Shown: in pieces, positions 1-11,151 of the stretch
Layout of the letters: each line of letters starts with the position of its first letter
How positions within the stretch are numbered: position 1 is the stretch's first letter
From: Lotus japonicus
Lineage: Eukaryota; Streptophyta; Magnoliopsida; Fabales; Fabaceae
Direction of reading: 5' to 3'
NCBI RefSeq assembly: GCF_012489685.1
Contig: NC_080043.1
Span: 63,481,920 to 63,545,919 of the forward strand
Length of the DNA: 64,000 bases
Notes under the pieces: generated by a model
Told to the model about the DNA's origin: nothing
Seen by the model: only the letters and a program-made list of their open reading frames with translations
Database searches by the model: none
Translations under genes and position numbers: made by a program

Positions 1-1691
1 AAACTTCATGCAAAGCATAGAAATAATCAGGGCCTCCCAAATTCACAAATTATTTACAAATTCCAGAGGCTCAGTTTACAGATATCATCATATAAAAATC
101 TCACAAAGGTCCCTAATCACATGTTACTAACATTTCCAACAATTTCTCAAATTTAGTGTTTTTGGACAACAGGTGCAGCGTGTACTAAAAATGGTCTACA
201 GACCGCAATACTTAGCCACAAAATTCACATGATACATGACTGGAAAGATAATTCGAAACTCTACACTTTTATAGTTTATCACTTTTCCATTTGAGATCCA
301 GAATTAGGTGATATTAGGCCTTAAAGCTTGCTGTCCGGTACAGGAAGAACAGCAGGTGCAACAGTCACTAAGATCGACCTCCAGACCTCATTACTAGACC
401 AAAAATTATGTTCTTTATATGCATAGAAAGCCAATTCGCAAATCTACAATTTTCCAGTTTATCTCTTTTTCATTTGAGACCCCGAATTAGGTGTAATTAA
501 GCTCCAAAACTCGCTGTCCAGTACAGGAAACTGGCAGAGATACTTTTGCCTTCAAATTAATTTTTCAACCATTCAAGTCCCAGAGTTTTAAACCATATTC
601 CAGCAGCAAGAACCACATATCATATATCATATATCATGCTTAAATTTCCAGAACCAAGATAACCATCAATTCTAGCACAAAAGGCAGATCTAAGCATATA
701 AATCTTCAATCATTTTAATCAAGCAAAGTCATAGAAGAAACGGTAGTTGTAGTGATGATTAATGGAGAATCATGGCATCAAAATTTCATCTCAAATCAGA
801 AGCAAAACATCAAGATCTCAAGGCAGAAAAAAAACAGCAAGCATCATGAACACAAAACTCTTGCAAAAGCAATCATGTTCAAGGCTTTTCTCATAGTAAA
901 ACATGGCAAATACCCTAGGCAATCTACCCAATCCTAGGACCAGCCCTTACCTTTGTCCTTAGGCTTGAAGAAAAGATGAAATTGAAGAGCAAGGTTCTGG
1001 TTTCTCTCCTCTTCTCCCACGGGTGACCTTCCTCTCTCCCTCTCGCTCGCGAACTCCTTCTCCCTCTTGTGCGAACACGTCGACGGTGGTGGGGCTTGGG
1101 ACGGTGACGGCTAGGGTGCAAGGGGAAAGTTTCTCTCACTCTTTCTCCTCTGTTTTACGTGTTTCAGAAGTGCACCAGGTTTCTTTCTTCAGAATAGTGT
1201 GAAAAGAAACCCCTTTCCCCCCCAAAACCCTACATAGCCCGCGTCCCCTCTCTCCCTCTCTTGGGCTAGGGTTTGTTTTCCTTCAAGCCCGACCCAAGTC
1301 AAAACCCTTGACCCCATCACTTAAGAACTTACTCAGGTCTGAAACTAATCAAAACCCTCAGCCCTTTTTAGTAATATCACGATCAAACTCGGAATTGAAA
1401 GGAAACAAATCAATTAAATCCGCTGGTACTGTACAGCCAGGACCATCGTCACTAAACCGATGATATCTCGAGCTACAGAGGTCGGAATGACCTGATTCCA
1501 CTTCGAGAATTTTCTAGACTTAAAGGGCTACAACTCTCATGAAGGAAGTTTTCCCAAATGAAGTCTTTAAGACCCTCTAAAAATTCACCCAAGTTGACTG
1601 TTCTAATCTGCCAGCTATCAAACATTAACTAAAACTTCAATTTTATTCGAACTTCCATAAAATTGTTCCAAGTTGAACTTAGGGCCTTACA
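1..1691 (-). mobile_element. G0: gypsy-like LTR fragment inserted in the third ORF of C1
   Basis: The right edge reads, on the minus strand, TGTAAGGCCC, the same ten bases that open the G4 LTR at 45706. It cuts abruptly into the copia third ORF at 1691/1692. An LTR edge starting TG and running leftwards out of the window explains this. No convincing coding region lies inside; the small frames at 752-937 and 924-1139 have no recognisable features. The part at 900-1000 (a CCCTTACC motif before a purine-rich stretch) resembles the promoter-proximal part of the gypsy LTRs elsewhere in the window, but weakly. The partner LTR and any internal region would lie left of the window. The family assignment is inference. 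Confidence 0.5.
165..540. repeat. Diverged direct repeat of about 185 bp, two units, inside G0
   Basis: Two units, roughly 171-357 and 358-538, share the blocks CATTTGAGA, AGAATTAGGTG or CGAATTAGGTG, and GCTGTCC.GTACAGGAA in the same order and spacing, with many substitutions between them. It is an old tandem duplication inside LTR sequence. No function is visible. Confidence 0.5.
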
Positions 1692-2199
1692 TAAAGAGCC
1701 TTGTTGGTTTCATCCTTGGTTTTGGGTTCAGCTTCGATTCTGTCAGTTGAAATCGATACCCAGTTCCAGTGTTTGCACCCAGCAGATTCACAAAGGACTT
1801 CTCAGTGATGATTATCCTCCTTCCAGCTATGTAGGGGACAACTTGAGTATCATCACAATCCGCGTGTTTCCAGCAGAATTCCTTGACCAATTTGTCATAA
1901 ATTGGTCCTCTAAGCCGGTTGAAGTACTCTTCCCATCCCTAAGCTTGAACTTCAGGATGCAGGTCATACCCATTTTCAGCTATATTGTCCAGGTCGAATC
2001 TCCATTCAGCAAGCACTTGGAGTTCTTCCGGAGCATAAATGCAGTGAACGGCACAGCCCTGTTCTGCAATAGGAATCATCTTCTCTGAAGCTTGACCTTG
2101 ATTTGGGTTTTCAGGACCCAATTGGCCTGTAGCTTGACCTACTACCATATGAGGGAACCTGGTTGCATCGGCAGCTTCAGTTCTGGTTTGTCTCACCGT
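1692..2199 (-). pseudogene. Third ORF of C1, N-terminal part (broken)
   Basis: This matches the N-terminal ~170 residues of the intact copy at 51320-54178: shared blocks include FPHMVVG, AVHCI, EELQVLAEWRF, NGYDL, HADCDDTQVV and IIITEKSFVNLLGA. The expected ATG at 2199 is ACG. A TAG at 1939-1941 replaces the Gln of the VQAQGW block, and one extra codon sits before WKHAD. The gypsy-like LTR G0 removes everything after about residue 170. The family resembles the plant transposon-associated domain often annotated 'putative plant transposon protein'; that is from memory of the family. Not functional here. Confidence 0.8.
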
Positions 2200-2267
2200 C
2201 GTGTAGTCGGTTGAAGGTTTTGGGTTGAAGGTGAAGGATGAATAGAGAGTATAAAGGTTGAAGGTAT

Positions 2268-2371
2268 GAATCGAGAGAGAGAGAGAGAGATCGTGGGTAA
2301 GAGGTTTTGAAAAACTGAAGAGAGAGAGAGTGTAAAACCGTAAGTGTAGGCGAACGTGTGTGTATAGTGGG
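2268..2371 (-). promoter_or_regulatory. Candidate internal promoter/leader of the third ORF (C1)
   Basis: On the minus strand a block CCCACTATACACACACG (2355-2371) is followed by a CT-rich leader (2268-2330) and then the third ORF. The same block at nearly the same distance precedes the third ORF of C2 (19857-19873) and C4 (54309-54325), while flanking bases vary. CTATACA could act as a TATA-like element about 130 nt before the ATG. Promoter function is inference from conservation in three copies. Confidence 0.35.
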
Positions 2372-2664
2372 TTTTGACAAATAACCGTTGTTGATTCAAA
2401 AAGCAATTTAAAATCAACGGTTAAAAATTAAAGATAGATAGTAACAGTAAATACCAATCACACACAGGAGAGAAGCACATCAACACTCATTACAACAGAC
2501 TGTCAGCACGGGCACAAGGAACTATGTATCAGAGATACTGACACACGTTTACTGTCTCAGCTTCAGAGTCAGCACCAATGGGTACATACACTCAGATAGA
2601 GTTACCTCCTGGACTAGACATCTTTTGATAAAGAAGTATCATAGTCAGAGGTTCTGATCCATCT

Positions 2665-4310
2665 TCATGCCAGACAAAAGTCCATATTCAGATTTTTCAG
2701 AATAAAATTAAATCTATCCTCAGCTAAGGGCTTTGTAAAGATATCTGCCCATTGATGGTCAGTATCAACAAACTTCAGAAGAAGTACGCCCTTCTGTACA
2801 TAATCTCTAATAAAATGATACTTTACCTCAATGTGTTTTGCCCTTGAATGTAAGATAGGATTCTTACTCAATGAAATTGCAGCAGTGTTATCACAATAGA
2901 TTGGGATATTGCTCTCAAGGATCTGATAATCCTCCAGCTGATGTTTCATCCAGAGCATCTGAGTGCTGCATATTGCTGCTGAGATATATTCTGCCTCTGC
3001 AGTGGATAGTGCAATGGTTGATTGCATCTTGCTTGCCCATGAGACTAAGTTGTTTCCCAGAAATTGACAATTTCCAGAAGTGCTTTTTATCTCTGTTCTA
3101 TCTCCAGCATAATCAGCATCACAATAACCTGAAAGCTTATACTCTGATGTTTTCTTATACATCAAGCCAAGGTTAGTGGAGCCTTTCAGATACCTTAGAA
3201 TCCTCTTAACAGCAGTTAAGTGGGTTTCCCTTGGATCTGATTGGAAACGAGCACATAAATGAACACTAAATAATATATCTAGCCTAGATGCAGTTAAGTA
3301 TAGAAGAGATCCTATCATACCACGATAGAGCTTCTGACACACTTTACCACTTGCATCTTCTTTCTCCAGAATGCATGTAGGATGCACTGGAGTTTTGGCC
3401 ACTGTAGATTCTAGCATGTTGAACTTCTTCAGAAGTTCTTTAGTGTACTTGCTCTGATGGATATATGTTCCTTCTGGTGTTTGATCAACTTGTATTCCCA
3501 GAAAGTACTTGAGTTCTCCCATCATACTCATCTCAAATTCAGCCTGCATCATCTCAGAAAATTCTTTGCATAGAGATTGATTAGCAGAACCAAATATAAT
3601 ATCATCAACATAAATTTGCACAATTAAGATATCATCTTTGTAAGTTTTGCAAAAGAGAGTTGTATCTACTTTACCCCTTACAAACTTATTCTCCAGAAGG
3701 AATGAGCTGAGTCTCTCATACCATGCTCTGGGAGCTTGCTTCAGACCATGGAGTGATTTCTTCAACTTGAAAACATGGTCTGGGTTCTTCTCATCCTCAA
3801 AACCTGGGGGTTGATGAACGTAGACTTCCTCTGATATGTATCCATTTAGGAATTATGTTGTAGAATTATGTTGTGATTTACTGAGAAAGAGATTAAAAGT
3901 CTGATTGCTTCTAGTCTTGCTACTGGAGCAAATGTCTCTGTGTAGGCTATTCCTTCCTGCTGGCTGTAGCCTTGAGCAACTAGCCTTGCCTTGTTTCTGA
4001 CTACATCTCCTTTCTCATTCAACTTGTTTCTGAACACCCATTTTATTCCAATTACATGGACACTTTTAGGCTTCTTCACTAGGCTCCAAACATCATTCTT
4101 GGAAAATTGATTCAATTCTTCTTCCATGGCCAGAATCCAGTCCTTGTCCTGAAGAGCTTCATCAATGGACTTGGGTTCAATTAAGGACACCAATCCTTTC
4201 AGACTAAGCAAGGTCTCTTAGAGGGTCTGAAGGCTGATCTGGTTCTGACTGGTTCGTCTTTGTTGCCCAGAATCAATTCCTTAGGATGAGCTGCAGTGAT
4301 TCTGCTCTTG
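2665..4310 (-). pseudogene. C1 pol, reverse transcriptase and RNase H part
   Basis: This is the C-terminal half of a copia polyprotein, continuing from 15056 across G1. Visible: the RT block around [11 protein letters not shown], the catalytic YVDD of [15 protein letters not shown]-type RT thumb blocks, the RNase H motif DADYAGD, the STAEAEY block, and the typical end [14 protein letters not shown] missing base near 4218 shifts the frame after the SAFRPS block. At about 3846-3860 a deletion fused to a repeated GAATTATGTTGTA removes the [14 protein letters not shown] block, which includes the first RT aspartate. The piece 2665-3765 is otherwise open for 366 codons, but the protein as a whole is broken. 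Confidence 0.9.
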
Positions 4311-4315
4311 TTCAG
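4311..4315. repeat. Target-site duplication of G1, left copy
   Basis: TTCAG lies directly before the G1 LTR start TGTAAGACCC, and the same TTCAG follows the G1 end GTGTTACA at 15051-15055. Removing G1 and one TTCAG rejoins the copia pol sequence (compare 56276-56296 in C4). Confidence 0.95.
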
Positions 4316-5033
4316 TGTAAGACCCAAGATTTTAAGCTTAGGATCAGTGGAAGAGATTTCCATTTACGATTAGGCTTGATGTATCGTGAAAGGAAACCTG
4401 AACAAGAGTTTACCAAATGAAATAAATTTATGAAGGAGAAAGTTCAGGAAAAGCCAAAGGATCGTATCGAAGTCGATAAAAGTTATAGCACGATCGTTAT
4501 ACGCTTAAACCTAGGTCAGAAACCCTAGTATATAGCTAATTTTCATTTATAGGCACGATGGAAGTTAATTCCAAAAATCTTCAGAGAAATGTTAGAACTT
4601 CTCTTTTTCCATATATCACAATCGTTTCGAGGCGAAACTCTAGGATCTACGAACGTCCGATTCCAATCATCGGAAGTTTGCCGAAACCGAATCCCTGGTA
4701 TTTCAAAACCCTAGAATTTCTCGACAATGAAGACTTTATCTATTCAGAGCTTCAAATGGATATTCTACACGCGTACACCCATTTCTCTTGATGATTTCAA
4801 TCTTTCTTCAGAAGGAAGTTTTCCATTCCGACATTCGATGCAAAAAGCAACTTATCGGGTAAAATAGTTTTACACCGACTTTGCACCGACTTTGCATTAG
4901 TTGCCAAAAATACAAGGAGACATCTTCTTAGCTTAGGAATTCCTTTGCCAAAACCTATCTTAGAATTCATGGAGAATGATGCCGGAAAAATCATATTCGC
5001 GAAACTTTCATTTTCCCGCGAATTACCATTTTC

Positions 5034-5041
5034 TATATATA
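5034..5041 (+). promoter_or_regulatory. TATA box of the G1 5' LTR
   Basis: TATATATA followed by AGCAAACAAGTGAG. The same box is present at 11882-11889 (G1 3' LTR), 28908-28915 (G2) and 46413-46420 (G4), always after the block TTTCCCGCGA. Transcription probably starts 25-35 nt downstream. Inferred from position and conservation. Confidence 0.65.
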
Positions 5042-6562
5042 GCAAACAAGTGAGAAAAAAACACAAAACTCCTCCATTTTCCCTCTCAAGGCCGCGAGTT
5101 CATCAAGGAAGAAGGAGAAGAAGATTTTGTTCAATCCTTGCTTGATCGTTGATTAATCAGTTGCTGCTTCAAGGTTTCGAGGTATAGTCGCTAATCCTTA
5201 CCTCCGATCGCTTTTTCTATAGCTTTTCTGTAGAGTTTTCTGAGCGGATAGTTTATGGGTTTTTGCAAAACTATCCTGAATCTTTCATTTCTGATTCTAA
5301 ACCTCTTCTATGTATGCCCAAGATCACTTCTGCCGGATTAGATTTTCCGTTATGTCGCCGGAATTCCGCCGGAATCAATTTGAACCTAAAATACCCATTT
5401 TATGTAGTTTTTGAGTAAAGTTCCAACCTCTAGGCTGAAAACTATCGCCTTAGCTTAGTGCTAGTAGGATTAGTTGTCATAAACGTCGTTGGTGACGTCC
5501 CTGCAAAATTTTATTTTTGGGATTTCAGTTTTGAAAATCCTAAGTTAAAAATCATGACCAAAATACCCCTGCGACAGTTTTTGATCCGATAATTTTTCCG
5601 AGTTCAGAATACCCTTAGTTACGGCTTATGAAAGCATAGGAACCAAGTTTGATCGAAGAAAAATCGAACCCTACAATTACCTATAGTGGCCGAGAGCTAT
5701 AAGGGGGGAGGAGGAAATTTCCTTTTCCGAAAACTTGTCTTTTCGCGCTAGATTATCGTACCTTAGAGTATAGATTACTTCGAGTAACCTTAGTAAGTAT
5801 CGATAGCTTAGTTTCCGATAGATTCTGATTGATTTTTGTGGTTTTGTTCTAAAGGTGATTTTGAGGAATTTCCTGAGGATCAACACCTTGCTTGTGAAGA
5901 AGAGTTTGAAGTTTTTGCTGGAGAACCTTCAGGTGAGGGCTTCTCACTGAATCTCTAGTTAATGCTTAGGGTCGATGTTTCGACATTGTTTACTGTTTAT
6001 AAACTGGGATTGTGTGTGATTGAAAATGTTTTCTGAGGCTTCGGCTGACAATGTACATGATTCATCTACTGAATGTTTTTGAAGATTGACTTACATGCTA
6101 TGTGCTATGTGGGTAATCTAGGATGTGTGGTGCATGCTTTATATGCTAAGTGCTAAGTGTTTATGATGCGATTTATTGATATATGACATGTTGTTGATTG
6201 TGATGATTTAAATATGCTTTACACTGAAAATCTGAGATTCTGAATGGTGAGAATAGCGGGCAGGTCATGCCGATTTTATTTTGAGAGTTTTGAGAAAGTT
6301 TGATAGGACGAACGAGGTTCGAGCCTTGTATAGGGTTTATGGATCGAGACATTCTCTGGAGTCATTTGGGGATTCGAAGATCCCGAGAACTTATAGGAAT
6401 TGCGATAAGACTAAAAAAGGATATTATTTTGAAAAGAAAATTCATAAGACATTAAACAACCTCTAAATCTTTAAGTAAGGGTAATAATCTCGAAAGGAGG
6501 CTTTGGATGAAAATCATAGTTTGGAAAACGATAAGTGTCGTCGGATCCAAGTGTTGAGTCTG

Positions 6563-6668
6563 TTGTTGTTGTGCTGTTGGAGCAGCGTTGGTTGTTGTGC
6601 TGTTGGAGCAGCGTTGGTTGTTGTGCTGTTGGAGCAGCGTTGGTTGTTGTGCTGTTGGAGCAGCGATG
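6563..6668 (+). repeat. 26-bp minisatellite in the G1 5' LTR
   Basis: Four units built on GTGCTGTTGGAGCAGCGTTG with a 26-bp period, and a further partial unit at about 6731-6753. The 3' LTR copy (13407-13512) has the same unit number with a G-to-C change in one unit. G4 carries the same repeat type (47945-48040 and 60241-60337). Confidence 0.85.
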
Positions 6669-7048
6669 TTGTTGGGCTATCCTGGGGATAAGTCCGGGGA
6701 ACCGTTAGTTCCCGAGTATGTGATACTCTTGTGCTGTTGGAGCAGCGATGTGTGTTGTGAAGTGTGTCTTTTGTCGCAGAATCGACTTTACCTTAGGGTA
6801 AGATTTTAGAGACTTTAACTTCCCTAGAACACGTGGCGACGTGTCGAGTGAGGACGGAGACGTTGTTTGACTAATCATTTTGCATACATGCAACATTAAT
6901 GAGGTATTAACACAGGACGTACTCTGGACCTCGTCGGTTTCCAAAATGGTCATAAGACCCGGAATGCCGTGAAAGAGCGTTTGTAGACGTCTCTTGTAGC
7001 AGACCGAAATGGTAGACCTACGGGTTACGGCTGATCTGGCTACCTTGG

Positions 7049-7270
7049 TTTGGTGTAAGAGACACGCGGGCGGAAATGGTCCCACCGTTGCTGGTGCTAG
7101 GATTGATCCGTTGATGTCCATCCCAGAGGCACGCGAGCGGAAATGGTCCCACCGTTGCTGGTGCTAGGATTGACTCGTTGTTGTCCATACCTTTGCTTGG
7201 TGTAAGAGGCACGCGGGCAGAAATGGTCCCACCGTTGCTGGTGCTAGGATTGATCCGTTTTGATGCCCAT
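7049..7270 (+). repeat. Three ~80-bp direct repeats in the G1 5' LTR
   Basis: Each unit contains ACGCGGGC or ACGCGAGC, AAATGGTCCCACCGTTGCTG and GTGCTAGGATTGA. Units start near 7049, 7126 and 7207. G4 has a single related unit (60651-60705), so the array expanded in the G1 lineage. The same array is at 13893-14114 in the 3' LTR. Confidence 0.8.
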
Positions 7271-8209
7271 CCGTTTCCGGATTGCATATTGGTTGACTGG
7301 GTTAACCTGCATACATATCACGCAACATGCATACTGACTTAGTTGATGAGTGTGGTTGCTATTTGATAAACTTACTTGGAACATGCTAAATGTTATTATT
7401 GTCATTATGATTTGGTGGAACATGCAACCCTAGGAATGATATCTCTAGTTATAAGCCTAAGTGGCTATATATTACTTGTACCTATTGGGTTTATTATCTA
7501 CATAGTTCTTTAGAGTTGACCCTCGCGTCTTCTGTGTGTGTTTTGGCGGACAACGCCTTTTGTCAGATGAGTATTGCGGACTGGTTCACCATGGTTTACC
7601 CTTCGGGGGAAACTAGGTTGGGATGCTGGAACAGGAGCGCGTCGCGGTAGCGAGAGGATGACGGATGGTGTACATAGACTAGGTCGTTCTGGATTTCGAA
7701 TTCGGACGACGATCATGCTAGCATGTAGGTTTTGGTGCTGGTGTGAGCTCCTCAAGATGGGATTAGTGTAGGAGTAGAGTCTTAGCTCTGAACATCATTT
7801 GTTTCTTTTGGGACAGGGTAGCTTCCCACCTATAGCTTTTGTGTGGTTTCTTAACAGGAATCACAGAGAGTTGGTTGGACTTAGGAGGTCTTGCTTCAGG
7901 CCGATGGGCCAGCTGATTTTCAGTTTTGAGGGATGGTGTTGCGGACACTTCACCTTTATTTTCAGTCTGTACATATTGCCTTCGGGCGCTACACTTTTCT
8001 TTCCGTCACTGGAGGTTTACTCGTGACGAGGTTAGTACTACAGCGGGGGCTGTTTATGTATTATATATTAGTTCTGATTTTGTTATTGTTGGGTTTTATT
8101 TAATTCAGTCTCGTCTTAGTTATTATCAAAAAAAAATATTCACGTTTTTCCGCATTAAGTTTACTTTTGGTTACTAAAGTGACGCCACCGAAATCGGGGT
8201 GTTACATTG

Positions 8210-8221
8210 TGGTATCAGAGC
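8210..8221 (+). other. G1 primer-binding site (tRNA-iMet)
   Basis: TGGTATCAGAGC lies three bases after the 5' LTR end. It is the usual plant complement of the initiator tRNA-Met 3' end, which primes minus-strand DNA synthesis. Confidence 0.92.
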
Positions 8222-8419
8222 ACGGTCGAGTCTTTCGGGAGTTGTTGGGGAATAGGTCTTCTGTGCTAGGTTGTGTGACTCTGCAAAGAGTGAAAATTGA
8301 TTGTCTGCAAGCGATTTTTCGCTGAAAAATTGATTGAAGTTGTTGCTTAATCATATTGTATAGTTATACTAGATGCTATCTTATGATGAGTACTAACTGT
8401 TTGTTTAACTTAACAGAAC

Positions 8420-9553
8420 ATGGTGAATACTAATCAGCTAGCTGAGATGATGGCCACTATGGCCCAAGCGGTAACAGCGCAGGCAAATGATAATGCGATG
8501 AGGCGTGCTGCTGAGGAGGCACGTGATCAGCATCAGCGCCAGAGGGAAGTAACTCTGGACCAAAACAAAGGCCTCAATGACTTCAGGAGGCAAAACCCAC
8601 CAAAGTTCTCTGGTGGTACTGACCCAGACAAAGCGGATCTCTGGATTCAGGAAATCGAGAAGATATTCGGCGTACTACAAACTGCTGAGGGTGCCAAAGT
8701 GGGCATGGCGACTTATCTGCTACTCGGGGATGCTGAGTACTGGTGGAAGGGCACCAGAGGAATTATGGAAGACAATCACGAGGAGATTAGCTGGAACTCA
8801 TTCCGGACCGCATTCTTGGAAAAGTATTTTCCAACAAGTGCTCGGGATGAGCGGGAGTCACAATTTCTGACACTCCGTCAGGGGGGTATGTCGGTACCGG
8901 AATTTGCTTCAAAGCTGGAATCTTTGGCGAAGCATTTTCAATTCTTTCATGATCATGTGAATGAGCGCTACATGTGCAAGCGCTTTGTAAATGGACTGAG
9001 GCCTGATATTGAGGACTCAGTGAGGCCGCTGGGAATCATGCGATTCCAGTCGTTGGTTGAGAAAGCCACGGAGGTGGAGCTGATGAAAAATAGAAGGATG
9101 AATAGAGCAGGAATTGGGGGACCGATGAGGTCGAGCTCCCAAGACAACAAGGGAAAAGGAAAGTTACAGATGAAGAAGCCTTATCAGCGTCCTACGGGGG
9201 AAGGGTTTACCCCAGGACCGTTCAGGCCTACGATTGCTGCTGCGGGAGGAGCAGGAAGCCAAGCTGGGAGCCGTGAGATGACATGTTTTAAATGCGGGGA
9301 GGTTGGGCACTACTCCACGAAATGCCCGAAGGGGAAGCCGAGGTGTTTCAAGTGTGATCTACCAGGACATCTGGCCAACAACTGCAAGACACCCAAGGTT
9401 GAGCCATTTGGCAACACCATAAGGGGAAAGCGCCCTGCTGCTAGAGGAAGAGTTTATATCATGGATGGTGAAGGAGCTGAGGAGTTAACCAGAGGAGAGC
9501 GCAAGAACGATGGTAACCTTCTAACCATTCTTCCTCATTTCAGTATAATATAA
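8420..9553 (+). CDS. gag: Gag of non-autonomous gypsy element G1
   Basis: 377-residue Gag that packages element RNA into particles. Residues ~50-185 are the Retrotrans_gag capsid region (blocks [58 protein letters not shown]). Residues ~290-340 hold two zinc knuckles, CFKCGEVGHYSTKC and CFKCDLPGHLANNC (CX2CX4HX4C). The ATG follows AACAG|AAC, the same context as in G2 and G4. In the autonomous elements the frame runs through a NLL(T/S)[11 protein letters not shown] protease block; here it diverges right after GNLLTIL, before the catalytic Asp, and stops nine codons later. The ORF is intact and very close to G4 Gag, which fits an RNA that supplies its own Gag but borrows enzymes. Confidence 0.93.
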   Translation: MVNTNQLAEMMATMAQAVTAQANDNAMRRAAEEARDQHQRQREVTLDQNKGLNDFRRQNPPKFSGGTDPDKADLWIQEIEKIFGVLQTAEGAKVGMATYLLLGDAEYWWKGTRGIMEDNHEEISWNSFRTAFLEKYFPTSARDERESQFLTLRQGGMSVPEFASKLESLAKHFQFFHDHVNERYMCKRFVNGLRPDIEDSVRPLGIMRFQSLVEKATEVELMKNRRMNRAGIGGPMRSSSQDNKGKGKLQMKKPYQRPTGEGFTPGPFRPTIAAAGGAGSQAGSREMTCFKCGEVGHYSTKCPKGKPRCFKCDLPGHLANNCKTPKVEPFGNTIRGKRPAARGRVYIMDGEGAEELTRGERKNDGNLLTILPHFSII

Positions 9554-10882
9554 TCCATTACTCTTGTAGCGTGTGCAAGCACACCTATCTTACTTATACT
9601 GTCTAAGCTTTGACCTTATAGTTATTACGCCTATTAACACCTTATTTGACCGTAGCTCGTATTTTAGCTATAGAAATTACACGAGGTTTAGAATAACACG
9701 GTAAACCTAGAAAGTAGTTTTGCACCAATGCGTTTAAAAGGAAGCTAGAAGCTGAAGATTGAATCTTAGAGAGATTTCGTATGGATAGTATACGTCTGAA
9801 GTCGAGGGTGTGTAGTTCCGTAGCGACATCATTGAAGATTTAATATCAAGATATTTGTGACTATTGGATGATAGGAACTCATTGACTGATCCAGTAGGTT
9901 TTTCTAGATTTCCACCTTCGATGTATTAGGCCCGATCAACTTAATATTGAGGGGGTGATATTCGGAATCACAGCTGGCTATGGACTTTGATAGAAGGATT
10001 GGTAAGATTAACTTGAGTTGATCGAAGATTAGCTGAGTTTGGGAGAAAAAAAGTTCTCATTAGGTATTTGTTTTACTTGCGAAGGAGTTGTAGTTTTAAG
10101 AGATGAATATTCTATCAGGAAATGTTGAAGAGTTACAGAGCATCAGAGATCCAAACTTGGAAAGGTTTAGGTTTTAAGTCTATTAATTCTTGTCATAAGT
10201 GTGTAGGACTTGAAGTTTGTCATAATTTGATTGGGAGATTAAGAAGTTTATCGACGAGATGGTAAACAAGTTACAAGAAGGAAAGTGTTAGTATTAAGAT
10301 GAATACTTGAAGTTGTCATATTTGGACAAGCTACTCAGAGTCTAATAGTGAATGGAACTTTGTTATGGATTTCGGTGATGCATGCTAGAGTTAGCAAGTG
10401 AATTTTGTTCAGTTGAATAAGAATCCTATGATTAAGATTGACTTGGGGAGTTGAAAATCATGTATGAGTAAGGGATGTAGTGGTGATAGCAGTTACGATA
10501 GTAGTTAAACCTCAGAAGGTTGGAGGATCGGATGACGAAATGACTAGTTAAGTCCCTTGAGGTATAGTTATGATTTGATCTTCTAGAGGATAAATCTCGA
10601 TTTATGCGAAGTGTTAGGGATTTCAGTAAGTCTGAGTTAGTTTGAGTGAGGAGGGTTTTGAGGACGAAGACGATAATAATGAATTGTTAGATATTAAGAT
10701 GAAGGTTAGCTTATAAGTTGTTGATAAGTTAATGTTAAAGGGGATGAGTCTTGTGATGCACAAGGTATTAAGACTCAAGTTGAGCATTCACTCCGGAGCA
10801 TAGAGATGTACCGAGTTTCTAAACAACATTTTGGACGAACAAAAGCAAAGAAATAAGTGGTAAAGGCTGTGCGATTGCACGA
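9554..10882 (+). other. Pol-less filler of G1, non-coding
   Basis: The sequence is AT-rich, stop-dense in all frames, and has no protease, RT, RNase H or integrase motif that I can see. It is similar over its whole length to 26622-27913 in G2, so it is a shared family component rather than local decay. Its origin is not recognised; it could be very old degraded pol or acquired DNA. A packaging or dimerisation role is possible but unsupported. Confidence 0.6.
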
Positions 10883-11119
10883 ATGCCAACAAATATTATT
10901 TCCAACGGAGACCCGATGCAAGTGGTCGAACCGGATAACATAGAATTGAAAGATGATATGTCTGTTGAGACGCCGTTGGTCAACATTGGGACTAGAAGAG
11001 TGAAACAATCGAAGGGAAAGCAGAGTGCTTTAGTAAGAGTTATTTGGAACAAAGACACAGACGATGCCATATGGGAGTTAGAGGAAAAGATCAAGAACAA
11101 TAGTCAGAGCTTTTACTGA
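10883..11119 (+). pseudogene. Remnant of pol C-terminus with chromodomain-like tail (G1)
   Basis: 78 codons whose pattern matches the end of Tekay/Del-type chromoviral integrases: the block VKQSKGKQSALVRVIW followed by DDAIWELEEKIKN corresponds to the family pattern 'K.LR.K....VKV.W......ATWE.E..M'. The frame ends just before GAGGACGAAACTTTC and the polypurine tract, as in full elements. It shows that G1 arose from a gag-pol chromovirus by loss of the part between protease and chromodomain. An ATG happens to open it, but expression as a separate protein is unlikely. Confidence 0.65.
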
Positions 11120-11151
11120 ACCCTAAGTTTCGAGGACGAAACTTTCTTTTT

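Larger units (their letters stand above)
4316..8206 (+). repeat. G1 5' LTR
   Basis: It starts TGTAAGACCC and ends GTGTTACA. A TATA box (5034-5041) lies about 720 bp in, so U3 is about 0.75 kb and the transcribed LTR part about 3.1 kb, an unusually long leader. Inside lie a GAG|GTATAG splice-donor-like site (5179-5187), a 26-bp minisatellite (6563-6668), a G-box-like CACGTGG (6830-6836), three ~80-bp repeats (7049-7270) and the remnant of an LTR-encoded ORF (ATG at 7567, then a deletion relative to G4 just after the PSG block). Small frames such as 6705-7121 minus are shadows of the repeats. Confidence 0.95.

Noticed and set aside
4558..5145. Small ORFs (77, 89 and 66 codons) repeated at 11406-11993
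   Set aside because: They are repeated only because the LTR is repeated; they straddle the TATA box and break in G2 and G4.
6503..6809. Cys/Trp-rich small ORFs in the gypsy LTR
   Set aside because: They are produced by the 26-bp repeat and are absent as a frame in other LTR subfamilies.
10775..11100. Minus-strand ORFs over the G1 pol tail
   Set aside because: Shadows of the chromodomain remnant; they are not kept in G2.
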